Notes: generated by a model from the letters alone, not told the origin. Counted from the first letter of the stretch, positions 1 to 5,166 are shown. The stretch is DNA of 7,410 nt from Microcaldota archaeon (GCA_023247345.1 JAHFGR010000055.1:1-7410); one strand, 5' to 3'. Numbers and translations: made by a program.

Positions 1-633
1 GACTAATGGAATACTATTTATGCCCTCAATAGCGTTTCTCGAATCAATTCTTAGCACGGTTGTCTTTGATCCATTCACATCACCGATAAATACTTGATCA
101 GTCCCTATGAATGAAAATGTATTTGTGTTGTTTAGTTTTATAATTAATTTTCTCGCAGATCCGCCATTATTGGTAATGGTTACATTCAAAGAATCAGTGC
201 TGGTTATTTTCTGTTTATCTAGAGATATAGTTAGTATCGGCTGGTTTACGACTTTTACTGGCACAACGAGCGTTTGTGCATCGCCGTCCTTTTGTTTGAT
301 CGAAAATGATACTGTTATTATACCTCCTTTGGCATCTGGCAAAACTTTAAATGGAACAGTTACTATTGAACTCGAACCGCCTGCAATAGTTCCAACATGT
401 ATCGGGTTCTGCACCTTAATTTCTATGCCGTTGTCAGGTGTAAAATAAACGTTAATATTCTCTATTGACTGAACTATTGCAGTTACTCCTGTTGGCTGTA
501 CATTTTTTAATGTTATTTTGATTGATGCGTCTTGCCCAGGTTTTACCTGCGAAGAGCTAAGTTCATAAGAATCTATAGAAAGCGGAGCAAAAATCAAACC
601 AAATAGCAACAGAATAAATACAAATCTTTTCAT
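1..633 (-). CDS. Secreted Ig-like/S-layer-type (NEW3/COG1361-like) protein, partial
   Basis: The reading frame stays open from the ATG at 633 to the left edge, giving 211 residues without a stop; the C-terminus lies outside the window. Residues 1-20 (MKRFVFILLLFGLIFAPLS) form a lysine/arginine plus hydrophobic signal peptide or N-terminal anchor. The rest is rich in beta-strand-like alternation, Ser, Thr and Asn. It includes a QVKPGQDASIKITLKN stretch and a later LNVTITNNGGSARKL stretch, both typical of NEW3/CARDB Ig-like domains and of archaeal COG1361 S-layer-like proteins, so there are at least two domains. The ATG overlaps the stop of the upstream ABC ATPase gene (TAATG), so the two are probably translationally coupled. 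In related archaeal clusters such proteins sit beside MacB/FtsX permeases; a permease further left is therefore expected but not seen. Family assignment is by sequence feel only. Confidence 0.85.
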   Translation of the reverse strand, partial: MKRFVFILLLFGLIFAPLSIDSYELSSSQVKPGQDASIKITLKNVQPTGVTAIVQSIENINVYFTPDNGIEIKVQNPIHVGTIAGGSSSIVTVPFKVLPDAKGGIITVSFSIKQKDGDAQTLVVPVKVVNQPILTISLDKQKITSTDSLNVTITNNGGSARKLIIKLNNTNTFSFIGTDQVFIGDVNGSKTTVLRIDSRNAIEGINSIPLV

Positions 634-1307
634 TAATCCACCTCGATTTTTCCATCTTTTATTTTTACTTTCTTTTCAGTTATTTTTGTTATATTTAAAT
701 CATGCGTTATAATTACAATCGTCTTTCCTTGGTCATGCAAGTCTTTAAACAGTTTTAGTACATCTTCACCTGTTTTTGAATCTAAATTTCCTGTAGGTTC
801 ATCAGCCAGAATGAGCTCAGGCTCATTTATCAAAGCGCGTGCAACAGCAACTCTCTGTTTTTGTCCACCGCTAATCTGATTTGGATAATAAAAAAGTCTG
901 TCCCCCATACTTATTTCATTTAATATCATGCTAGCTTTTTTGTATGCGTTTTCTTCGTTTTCATTGTAAATTAGAGCTGGCAGCGCAACATTTTCCAATA
1001 CAGTCAAGGTTGGAATTAAATTAAATGCCTGGAATATAAAACCTATTTTTTTCCCTCTTAAGTATGCAAGTGAATCCTCTTCCATAGTGCTTGTTTCTAT
1101 TCCGTCTAAGTAAACCTTGCCTTTTGTTGGCTCATCTAAAAGGCCTATGATGTGCAATAGCGTGCTTTTCCCGCTTCCGCTCGGTCCTACAACACTTATA
1201 AAATCATTTTTTTCTATTCTAAAATCAACATCTTTTAATGCATAAACTTCTTCACCCAAGGTGCGATATATTTTTGAAACATTTTCAAGATGTAAAACAG
1301 ATTTCAT
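633..1307 (-). CDS. ABC transporter ATP-binding protein, LolD/MacB type
   Basis: A complete 224-residue ATPase of the MacB/LolD/FtsE class, which powers export or extracytoplasmic mechanotransmission through an FtsX-like permease. Visible motifs are Walker A GPSGSGKST (41-49), Q-loop Gln93 in FIFQAFNLIP, signature ISGGQKQRVAVARAL (145-159), Walker B LILADEP (165-171) followed by TGNLDS, and H-loop His202 in ITHD. The IFQ-FNL-P-LTVLENV segment and length near 225 are typical of this class rather than of importer ATPases. The start ATG overlaps the padR stop (ATGA) and its stop overlaps the next start (TAATG), so the three genes form one transcript. The substrate cannot be inferred. No permease is present within the window. 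Confidence 0.95.
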   Translation of the reverse strand: MKSVLHLENVSKIYRTLGEEVYALKDVDFRIEKNDFISVVGPSGSGKSTLLHIIGLLDEPTKGKVYLDGIETSTMEEDSLAYLRGKKIGFIFQAFNLIPTLTVLENVALPALIYNENEENAYKKASMILNEISMGDRLFYYPNQISGGQKQRVAVARALINEPELILADEPTGNLDSKTGEDVLKLFKDLHDQGKTIVIITHDLNITKITEKKVKIKDGKIEVD

Positions 1308-1630
1308 CCAATCATCTCTTTCAAAAACTGGCGTATTATTCTCGGAAACATTTTTTTCCCTTCTTGAAGTTTTTTTCTTCCTTCAGCAGTAAGTGCATAA
1401 ATTTTTCTTACTCGCTTGCCTTGCCTTTTTTCTTTTTGAAAAATTAATCCCTCATTATGCATTTTGTTAAGGAGCGGATAAAGTCTGCTGGCGTTTGCAG
1501 TTTTCATACCTTCTTTCCTTAGCATTTTGATCATTTCATATCCGTGAAGTTCTTTCTTACTTATAAGCCATAAAATAAAGAGATACATCTTCTGAAGAAA
1601 ATGCGAAGGAATAGTATTAATGTTTTTCAT
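1304..1630 (-). CDS. PadR-family winged-helix transcriptional regulator
   Basis: A 108-residue protein matching the PadR N-terminal winged-helix fold. Features are a leading helix (FILWLISKKELHGYEMIKML), the recognition region around ANASRLYPLLNKMHNEGLI, and the basic wing KEKRQGKRVRKIYALTAEGRKKL. It belongs to the short PadR class that lacks the long C-terminal dimerisation domain, although the last helix (FPRIIRQFLKEMIG) could serve for dimerisation. PadR proteins are usually repressors that control adjacent ABC exporter genes and themselves. Here it is the first gene of a unit with an ABC ATPase, which fits that role. An AT-rich TATA element lies about 25-35 nt upstream of the ATG, so the mRNA is probably leaderless or nearly so. 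The ligand is unknown. Confidence 0.92.
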   Translation of the reverse strand: MKNINTIPSHFLQKMYLFILWLISKKELHGYEMIKMLRKEGMKTANASRLYPLLNKMHNEGLIFQKEKRQGKRVRKIYALTAEGRKKLQEGKKMFPRIIRQFLKEMIG

Positions 1631-1654
1631 TTAGAACGATATATCTATTTCTGT

Positions 1655-1664
1655 ATATATTTAA
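1655..1664 (-). promoter_or_regulatory. TATA box of the padR-ABC unit, with possible PadR operator
   Basis: On the minus strand TTTAAATATA is centred about 29 nt before the padR ATG at 1630. This is the spacing expected for a leaderless archaeal mRNA. The surrounding 1638-1677 stretch is full of TATA/GTATA words, including a perfect GATATATC palindrome at 1638-1645 and two GTATA words in direct orientation. A PadR autoregulatory site would be expected here, but no convincing two-fold operator can be singled out from the AT background. Confidence 0.55.
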
Positions 1665-1719
1665 AAAAGTATGTATAATCCTATTCGGAATCAATCTAGG
1701 CCGACTAACATTCTGGTTT

Positions 1720-1757
1720 TGTGGTATAAATAAAATTAGTTTAAATCTCAATTTCTA
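1720..1757 (-). terminator. Possible T-rich terminator after rpo3
   Basis: Just past the rpo3 stop the minus strand reads through short T runs, including AATTTTATTTATA. Archaeal RNA polymerase can terminate on such tracts. No hairpin is visible and the T runs are short, so this is only a weak candidate. It also separates the cluster from the padR promoter. Confidence 0.3.
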
Positions 1758-2342
1758 CTATTTCTTCTTTTCAGCCTTTTTAACTTCTTTTATTAGTTCA
1801 GAAAGATCTTTTTCTAATGCAATGCATCCTCTAACAATTAGTTCTGCAGGTTCCATTTGGAAAAAGCTCTCTAACTTGAATCTGAACTTATCCTTTCCTA
1901 GTATCTCATAAGTAACTAAACCTGCCTGGAATTTAGCATGTTTTGTTCCATAATCTAACCTTGCCTTTGCTTCTAATCGTAAGCGTTGATTTTCATTCAA
2001 TGTTAATATTGGAATTTGCTCTCTGGCAACTGAAATATCCTTATCATTACTTTTTAGGTCTTTTGAACAAACTACCTTTGGGCCAGTTTCATCAATTGTA
2101 AATATGATTTCTACACCTTCTGGTAATTTTTCTGGTGTTAATATTGGAATCATACCAAGTCTATGTGCAATATACTCGTCAAAAATCCAGGAAGTGTTAT
2201 CGTAAAAAGTTAGATGATCCATAGCTAAAACTGGTATGTGAGTCATTGAATATCTGCGAACCGCATTTGCGAACGGTATGGTTATACCATCTACCGAGCA
2301 TTCTATTTTATTTGCTTTTTCTTTTTCAATCGTGATTTTCAT
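1758..2342 (-). CDS. rpo3: DNA-directed RNA polymerase subunit Rpo3 (RpoD), short form
   Basis: A 194-residue homologue of the archaeal RNA polymerase assembly subunit, the counterpart of eukaryotic RPB3 and half of the bacterial alpha dimer. It pairs with Rpo11 to nucleate the polymerase. Signatures are FANAVRRYSMTHIPVLAMDHL (from residue 24) and DEYIAHRLGMIPI (55-67), followed by the insert domain and the closing KFRFKLESFFQMEPAELIVRGC strand-helix region. Subunits of about 260 residues in some archaea carry an extra ferredoxin-like domain with cysteines. That domain is absent here, so this is the compact form. The ATG lies 25 nt after the uS11 stop; only a G-rich stretch (GGGGGCG) precedes it, not a clear GGTGA site. 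It is the last gene of the cluster, and the usual following genes (L18e, L13, S9) are not next to it. Confidence 0.96.
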   Translation of the reverse strand: MKITIEKEKANKIECSVDGITIPFANAVRRYSMTHIPVLAMDHLTFYDNTSWIFDEYIAHRLGMIPILTPEKLPEGVEIIFTIDETGPKVVCSKDLKSNDKDISVAREQIPILTLNENQRLRLEAKARLDYGTKHAKFQAGLVTYEILGKDKFRFKLESFFQMEPAELIVRGCIALEKDLSELIKEVKKAEKKK

Positions 2343-2367
2343 TCTGTTTCGCCCCCGCGATAAAAAA

Positions 2368-2850
2368 TCATACTCTTCTTCCTCTTCTTCCGCCCTTTCT
2401 CTTCATAGAATCAGTTGGAACCGGAGTAACATCCTCTATTTTACCTATTCTTATCCCTGTTCTTGCCATTGTTCTAATGACAGCTTGTGCGCCCGGTCCT
2501 GGTGTTTTTAAGCCGTTGCCACCCGGTGCCCGAATGCGAACATGAACATGAGTTATTCCTTTTTCTTTTAAATTACTAACGACTTTTAATGTTGCTTGCA
2601 TAGCTGCGTATGGTTTTCCTTCTTCTCTATCTGATTTTACCATCATACCGCCGCTCGCCCACGCCAATGTTTCTGCTCCACTTAAATCAGTAGCAGTGAT
2701 TATCGTATCGTTTTTAGATGAGAAAACATGAACAACGGCGAATCTCGGTTTAACTCTTTTGAATTCTGGTTTTGGAGCTACAGCTACCGGAGCCTGTACT
2801 TCTTTGTGTTCGCTCTTTATTGCTACTTCCTCTTTTTTCTCATCAGTCAA
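2368..2850 (-). CDS. rps11: 30S ribosomal protein uS11
   Basis: A 160-residue uS11, a platform protein of the small subunit near the mRNA exit and the 3' end of 16S rRNA. The core runs from about residue 31 and shows HVFSSKNDTIITATDLSG, the RAPGG-GLKTPGPGAQAVIR segment and the basic end PTDSMKRKGGRRGRRV, all diagnostic. Residues 1-30 are an extra charged Lys/Glu then Ala/Pro/Val extension not needed by the family core. The start is TTG (2850-2848). It is supported by a strong AGGTGA site four bases upstream, which itself overlaps the uS4 stop codon TAG; no in-frame ATG lies before the conserved core. The gap to uS4 is 8 nt. Confidence 0.96.
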   Translation of the reverse strand: MTDEKKEEVAIKSEHKEVQAPVAVAPKPEFKRVKPRFAVVHVFSSKNDTIITATDLSGAETLAWASGGMMVKSDREEGKPYAAMQATLKVVSNLKEKGITHVHVRIRAPGGNGLKTPGPGAQAVIRTMARTGIRIGKIEDVTPVPTDSMKRKGGRRGRRV

Positions 2851-2858
2851 CGGATCAC

Positions 2859-3449
2859 CTAATTCTCTTCAACTTTTGATTCGACAGCGTTATCTTCTTT
2901 TTTTACTATTTCCTTTTCAGTTTTTGTTTCTTCTTTTGTCGCGTCTAAAACAACAGGCGGTTTTTTATTTAAGTCTATTGGTTTCGAATAAGCAATTAAT
3001 GATTCTTCATCAGCATCAACCAGGTAACTCGGTGCGGATATTTTTTTACCGCCAACTGCTATAAATCCATGAGTTATTAATTGTCTGCTCTGAGAGATCG
3101 TATTTGCTAGCCCCTTTCTAAATACTATTGTCGATAGTCTTCTTTCTAGTACGTCTTTAATAGTTAAGGAAAGTACATCGTCTACTTCCGCGTCCTTATT
3201 TAATATGCCTAGCTTATTTAGTTTTGTTAATATTTTTACTTTATCCTTAGCGCGTTCTTCTTCGGTTAACGATAACAAGCGCCTTGCTTCGCGTCTGTAC
3301 TTCTTAAGTTCAGCCGTTGCCATCCAGAGTTCTCTCATGTTTTTTAATCCATAATCTTTTTTAAATGCAGAGTCCTCTTTCAGCCTGTCAGCTTCCCATA
3401 AATGTTTTGGTCTTGAATATTTATTACGAAGTTTTGGCGGGTCTCCCAT
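2859..3449 (-). CDS. rps4: 30S ribosomal protein uS4
   Basis: A 196-residue archaeal-type uS4, a primary 16S rRNA binder at the 5' domain. The N-terminal part has the archaeal/eukaryotic pattern (GDPPKLRNKYSRPKHLWEADRLKED). The S4 RNA-binding domain spans about 101-150 (LERRLSTIVFRKGLANTISQSRQL, HGFIAVGGKKISAPSYLV). The last ~35 residues form a low-complexity Lys/Glu/Thr tail. The ATG is preceded by GGTGA with six spacer bases, and the gap to uS13 is 15 nt. Its position between uS13 and uS11 is the standard archaeal order. Confidence 0.96.
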   Translation of the reverse strand: MGDPPKLRNKYSRPKHLWEADRLKEDSAFKKDYGLKNMRELWMATAELKKYRREARRLLSLTEEERAKDKVKILTKLNKLGILNKDAEVDDVLSLTIKDVLERRLSTIVFRKGLANTISQSRQLITHGFIAVGGKKISAPSYLVDADEESLIAYSKPIDLNKKPPVVLDATKEETKTEKEIVKKEDNAVESKVEEN

Positions 3450-3464
3450 TTGTTATCACCATAA

Positions 3465-4190
3465 TTATTTCTTTTCAGCTGGCTTTCCTGCTGGTTTATC
3501 TGCTGGTTTTGCAGTTGCTTTTGCTGCTGCTCCACCAGCTGCTGGTGCAGCTCCTCCTGCAGGTGCTGCTGCTCCTGGTTTTCCTGCGCCAGGTGCTTCT
3601 TTCTGTGCCTGTTGCGCAGCAAGAACGGTTTTTCTAAGTACACCAACTGTCATTCCAGTTCTTCCTGTATTTCTAGTTCTCTGTCCTCTAACCTTCTGTC
3701 CATAATGGAATCTGTAACCTTTCCAGGTATATAACTTTTTCTCTCTTTCAATATCTTGTTTTGTAGTAAATATAAGATCATTCATAATAACATGCTTGTC
3801 TGTTCCATCGAGCATATCGCTACGACGATTCAATAGGAATTTTGGTATGCCGTGCTCTTGAATGTTAAAAAGTACTTTATCTATTTTCTCAATATCTTGG
3901 TCTGTGAATTCGCCTACTTCCTTGTCAACTGAGAAACCAAATTTATTGTGGAGTACATTTGCAATTGAAATACTTAATGTCGGACCAACGCCTCGTATAT
4001 ATGCAAGCGCTCTTCTTAATCTCACATGGCCTCGTATATCTTTGCCTGCAAGTCTAACAATACCCTTGAAGCCCGGTCTATCGTCTATCTTTGGAATTTG
4101 TTGAAGTCGTTTAGGAGGTTCTTTTTTCGTTTCTCGATCTACTTTCTGTTCATTTTTTTCGTGTTTCTCTTTTTTATCCGATTTATCCAA
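3465..4190 (-). CDS. rps13: 30S ribosomal protein uS13 with long N- and C-terminal tails
   Basis: A 241-residue uS13, a small-subunit head protein that contacts the large subunit and the P-site tRNA. The core lies at about 31-193. It contains the helix-two-turns-helix RALAYIRGVGPTLSISIANVL (60-80) and the rRNA-binding end GQKVRGQRTRNTGRTG (164-179). Archaeal uS13 is normally near 150 residues. The extra length comes from a ~30-residue Lys/Glu N-terminal extension and a ~45-residue Ala/Pro/Gly/Lys C-terminal tail (196-241) containing AKPADKPAGKPAEKK. The start is TTG (4190-4188), with GGTGA four bases upstream overlapping the end region of the EF-1beta gene. A later start would shorten only the charged extension. 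Confidence 0.95.
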   Translation of the reverse strand: MDKSDKKEKHEKNEQKVDRETKKEPPKRLQQIPKIDDRPGFKGIVRLAGKDIRGHVRLRRALAYIRGVGPTLSISIANVLHNKFGFSVDKEVGEFTDQDIEKIDKVLFNIQEHGIPKFLLNRRSDMLDGTDKHVIMNDLIFTTKQDIEREKKLYTWKGYRFHYGQKVRGQRTRNTGRTGMTVGVLRKTVLAAQQAQKEAPGAGKPGAAAPAGGAAPAAGGAAAKATAKPADKPAGKPAEKK

Positions 4191-4200
4191 CCAATCACCA

Positions 4201-4455
4201 TCATACTCTAGTAATATTTTCTACTTCGATTTCGCTTACACCCGCGATGTTCTTTATTTTATCTTCTAAGGTATCTAACCCGCCTTCTTTATCGCTCATT
4301 AATAAAACTGCCTTAAGCGCTTTCGCGCCGAATGCGATTTCTTCTTCCCAAAACCTTTGGACTTTCGTAATCTTTGAAATTTCCTTTTTTATCTCTTCCA
4401 ATTTCGAATGGTCATCGAGAAATACTTTGATATCAACAGCAACATCATATTCCAA
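4201..4455 (-). CDS. ef1b: Archaeal elongation factor 1-beta (aEF1B)
   Basis: An 84-residue guanine-nucleotide exchange factor for EF-1alpha, corresponding to the catalytic C-terminal domain of eukaryotic eEF1B. Recognisable features are the alternating N-terminal strand (YDVAVDIKVFL), the EEEIAFGAKALKAVLLMSDKEGG segment that is the family signature, and the closing IAGVSEIEVENITRV strand. The length is normal for archaea. The start is TTG (4455-4453), chosen because GGGTG lies five bases upstream and the family begins about here. It sits between the zinc-ribbon gene and uS13. The pairing with the zinc-ribbon gene is, to my knowledge, common in archaea. Ten nucleotides separate it from uS13. 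Confidence 0.93.
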   Translation of the reverse strand: MEYDVAVDIKVFLDDHSKLEEIKKEISKITKVQRFWEEEIAFGAKALKAVLLMSDKEGGLDTLEDKIKNIAGVSEIEVENITRV

Positions 4456-4505
4456 TATAACACCCTAATCTACCGACGCAAACGCAGCACGCGAACGTCT
4501 TACCA

Positions 4506-4652
4506 CTATGGTCCTTCAAATCCACATGTACATTTGAATATATTTTTATTTTTTCTACAGTATGCACAACGAACAAGTTCTGCACTGCAATTTGGGCATG
4601 GAAATGTAGTAAAATCCTTTGCCTGTTTTCCACACGTTGTACAAGTTTTCAT
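4506..4652 (-). CDS. Small zinc-ribbon protein (HVO_2753-like, probable RNA-binding)
   Basis: A 48-residue protein with four cysteine pairs: C4-x2-C7, C19-x2-C22, C29-x2-C32 and C41-x-C43. It ends in the CGF-x-GP signature of the archaeal small zinc-ribbon proteins annotated as RNA-binding and linked to translation. Two zinc sites are expected. The last pair is CxC here where the family usually has CxxC, that is, one residue is missing. The frame is open upstream to an ATG at 4769 (87 residues). I chose the ATG at 4652 because it gives the family length and has GGTGA seven bases upstream, while the upstream stretch is dense in perfect hairpins and looks like leader RNA. It is the first gene of the ribosomal cluster, 50 nt before EF-1beta. 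The exact function is unknown. Confidence 0.85.
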   Translation of the reverse strand: MKTCTTCGKQAKDFTTFPCPNCSAELVRCAYCRKNKNIFKCTCGFEGP

Positions 4653-4751
4653 TGAGACGTCACCATTGAGCGAAATTTCTTCGCGAAATATTTGCCCAGC
4701 AGGGCAATTCACGTCGAAATATTTGTCGGTGTTTTTTTGCCACACCGACAA
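4653..4751 (-). promoter_or_regulatory. Structured 5' leader of the zinc-ribbon/ribosomal cluster
   Basis: Read on the minus strand, three perfect inverted repeats follow one another before the start codon. They are a 10-bp stem TTGTCGGTGT/ACACCGACAA (4723-4732 with 4742-4751, 9-nt loop), a 6-bp stem TTGCCC/GGGCAA (4692-4697 with 4702-4707, 4-nt loop), and a 5-bp stem GCGAA/TTCGC (4670-4674 with 4680-4684). The ribosome binding site GGTGA then follows at 4660-4664. An 11-bp word, CGAAATATTTG, occurs twice (4684-4694 and 4715-4725). This could be a cis-regulatory leader such as an r-protein binding site or attenuator. It could also be coding if the ATG at 4769 is used. Confidence 0.5.
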
Positions 4752-4785
4752 TTCATTAAATATCTCCATTATTGAGCTTGAGCAA

Positions 4786-4797
4786 AAATTAAATTAA
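4786..4797 (-). promoter_or_regulatory. Candidate TATA element for the ribosomal cluster
   Basis: The minus strand reads TTAATTTAATTT here. Transcription would be expected to begin about 26 nt on, near 4765, giving a leader of roughly 110 nt before the zinc-ribbon start. A second candidate, the palindrome TATTTAAATA at 4863-4872, could work in either direction and would give a longer leader. The choice cannot be made by eye in such AT-rich sequence. Confidence 0.35.
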
Positions 4798-4874
4798 GCG
4801 AATTAAATCAATAAGATATCGCTCATTTAAAAAGAGCAGTAGGAATTATTTAATAAGATGTGTATTTAAATATT

Positions 4875-4928
4875 CCGTTAGGCAACTAATCTCGGTTTAT
4901 CCATTGTTCTTTGCAACGAACAATCTGG
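4875..4928. other. Two adjacent hairpins in the intergenic region
   Basis: Hairpin one on the plus strand is CCG-TTAG-GCAA-CTAA-TCT-CGG (4875-4895). This is a stem with a GNRA-type GCAA loop and a three-base bulge. Hairpin two is ATTGTTC/GAACAAT (4903-4909 with 4918-4924), extended by CC/GG across a two-base CT bulge (4901-4928). No gene, tRNA or C/D-box motif explains them. The rest of 4770-4986 is AT-rich promoter sequence with no credible ORF. They could belong to a small RNA on either strand. Confidence 0.35.
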
Positions 4929-4954
4929 AGGCGTTAGTAAAACGACGAAATACA

Positions 4955-4962
4955 TTATAAAG
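4955..4962 (+). promoter_or_regulatory. TATA box of the tRNA gene
   Basis: TTATAAAG is centred about 28 nt before the first base of the tRNA (4987). This is the archaeal spacing for initiation at or just before the mature 5' end. It is preceded by GAAATACA, which could act as a BRE. This promoter supports the tRNA being an independently transcribed gene. Confidence 0.6.
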
Positions 4963-5015
4963 AGAATATATTATTATATTATAGTTGCCCTTGTAGTCTA
5001 ACCTGGACAGGACGC

Positions 5016-5034
5016 GATATATTTACACGTGCGG
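5016..5034 (+). other. Probable tRNA intron 1 (19 nt, between positions 27 and 28)
   Basis: Removing these 19 bases joins G26-C27 to AACC, which completes a perfect five-pair anticodon stem CAACC/GGTTG. Leaving them in destroys the D-arm/anticodon-arm connection. Inside the precursor CGCG (5013-5016) can pair with CGTG (5028-5031). The last bases repeat the anticodon loop: TGCGGA occurs at 5030-5035 and 5040-5045. The standard four-pair central helix between intron start and 3' exon is not present. Confidence 0.65.
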
Positions 5035-5065
5035 AACCCTGCGGAGGTTGTAATCTGGGTTCAAA

Positions 5066-5121
5066 TTTTTAGGAGATAAACATTTACTAGCGGTTTTGGC
5101 CGCTTTTTCCTAAAAAGCGGG
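5066..5121 (+). other. Probable tRNA intron 2 (56 nt, in the T-loop)
   Basis: The bases between TTCAAA and TCCCAG interrupt the T-loop. Excision restores TTCAAAT closed by CTGGG/CCCAG. The exact cut is ambiguous by one base either way because of repeated T and G. The insert folds internally: TTTTTAGGA (5066-5074) pairs perfectly with TCCTAAAAA (5108-5116), enclosing AGCGG/CCGCT (5089-5093 with 5100-5104). An alternative nine-pair hairpin CCGCTTTTT/AAAAAGCGG (5100-5108 with 5112-5120) excludes the first fold and ends at the 3' junction. Confidence 0.65.
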
Positions 5122-5135
5122 TCCCAGTGAGGGCG

Positions 5136-5154
5136 TTTTTATTTTTTCTTTTTT
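5136..5154 (+). terminator. T-tract terminator of the tRNA gene
   Basis: Runs of five, six and six T residues separated by single A and C bases follow the discriminator directly. This is the classic intrinsic stop signal for archaeal RNA polymerase, and its position supports 5135 as the mature 3' end. Confidence 0.75.
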
Positions 5155-5166
5155 CCGATGCCAATG

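Larger units (their letters stand above)
4987..5135 (+). tRNA. tRNA-Arg: tRNA-Arg(GCG), interrupted by two inserts (probable introns)
   Basis: Joining 4987-5015, 5035-5065 and 5122-5135 gives a 74-nt cloverleaf. The acceptor is GCCCTTG (4987-4993) with TGAGGGC (5128-5134), including two G-U pairs. U8 and A9 are followed by D-stem GTCT/GGAC with A14, A15, G18G19 and A20. The anticodon stem is CAACC/GGTTG with loop CTGCGGA, anticodon GCG at 5041-5043. The variable loop is TAAT (U48 can pair A15). The T-stem is CTGGG (5055-5059) with CCCAG (5123-5127), the loop TTCAAAT, and the discriminator G73. A20, C35 and G73 fit arginine identity. CCA is not encoded. Continuous 12-bp complementarity of acceptor plus T-stem across the second insert makes chance unlikely. 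Neither insert shows a canonical bulge-helix-bulge, so splicing is inferred. A standard tRNA search may miss the gene. Confidence 0.8.

Noticed and set aside
107..448. Plus-strand open frame of 113 codons
   Set aside because: It is antisense to the secreted Ig-like protein, whose frame is open for 211 codons with a signal peptide and coupled start. The plus-strand product has no recognisable features.
3380..3646. Minus-strand glutamine-rich frame of 88 codons overlapping uS13 and uS4
   Set aside because: It is the alternate reading of the GC-rich Ala/Pro tail codons of uS13; the in-frame r-proteins explain the sequence.
4653..4769. N-terminal extension of the zinc-ribbon protein to an ATG at 4769
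   Set aside because: The family is about 50-60 residues, the internal ATG has an ideally placed GGTGA, and the extension is full of perfect inverted repeats. It is not fully excluded.
4878..4955. Minus-strand 25-codon ORF (MYFVVLLTPP...) in the intergenic region
   Set aside because: Very short, no ribosome binding site, no known family, and it overlaps two perfect hairpins that better suggest RNA structure or promoter sequence.
5014..5051. Alternative anticodon stem GCGAT/GTTGT with a canonical-position intron
   Set aside because: It needs three G-U pairs in five and leaves no sensible anticodon loop. CAACC/GGTTG with loop CTGCGGA is perfect and fits arginine identity.
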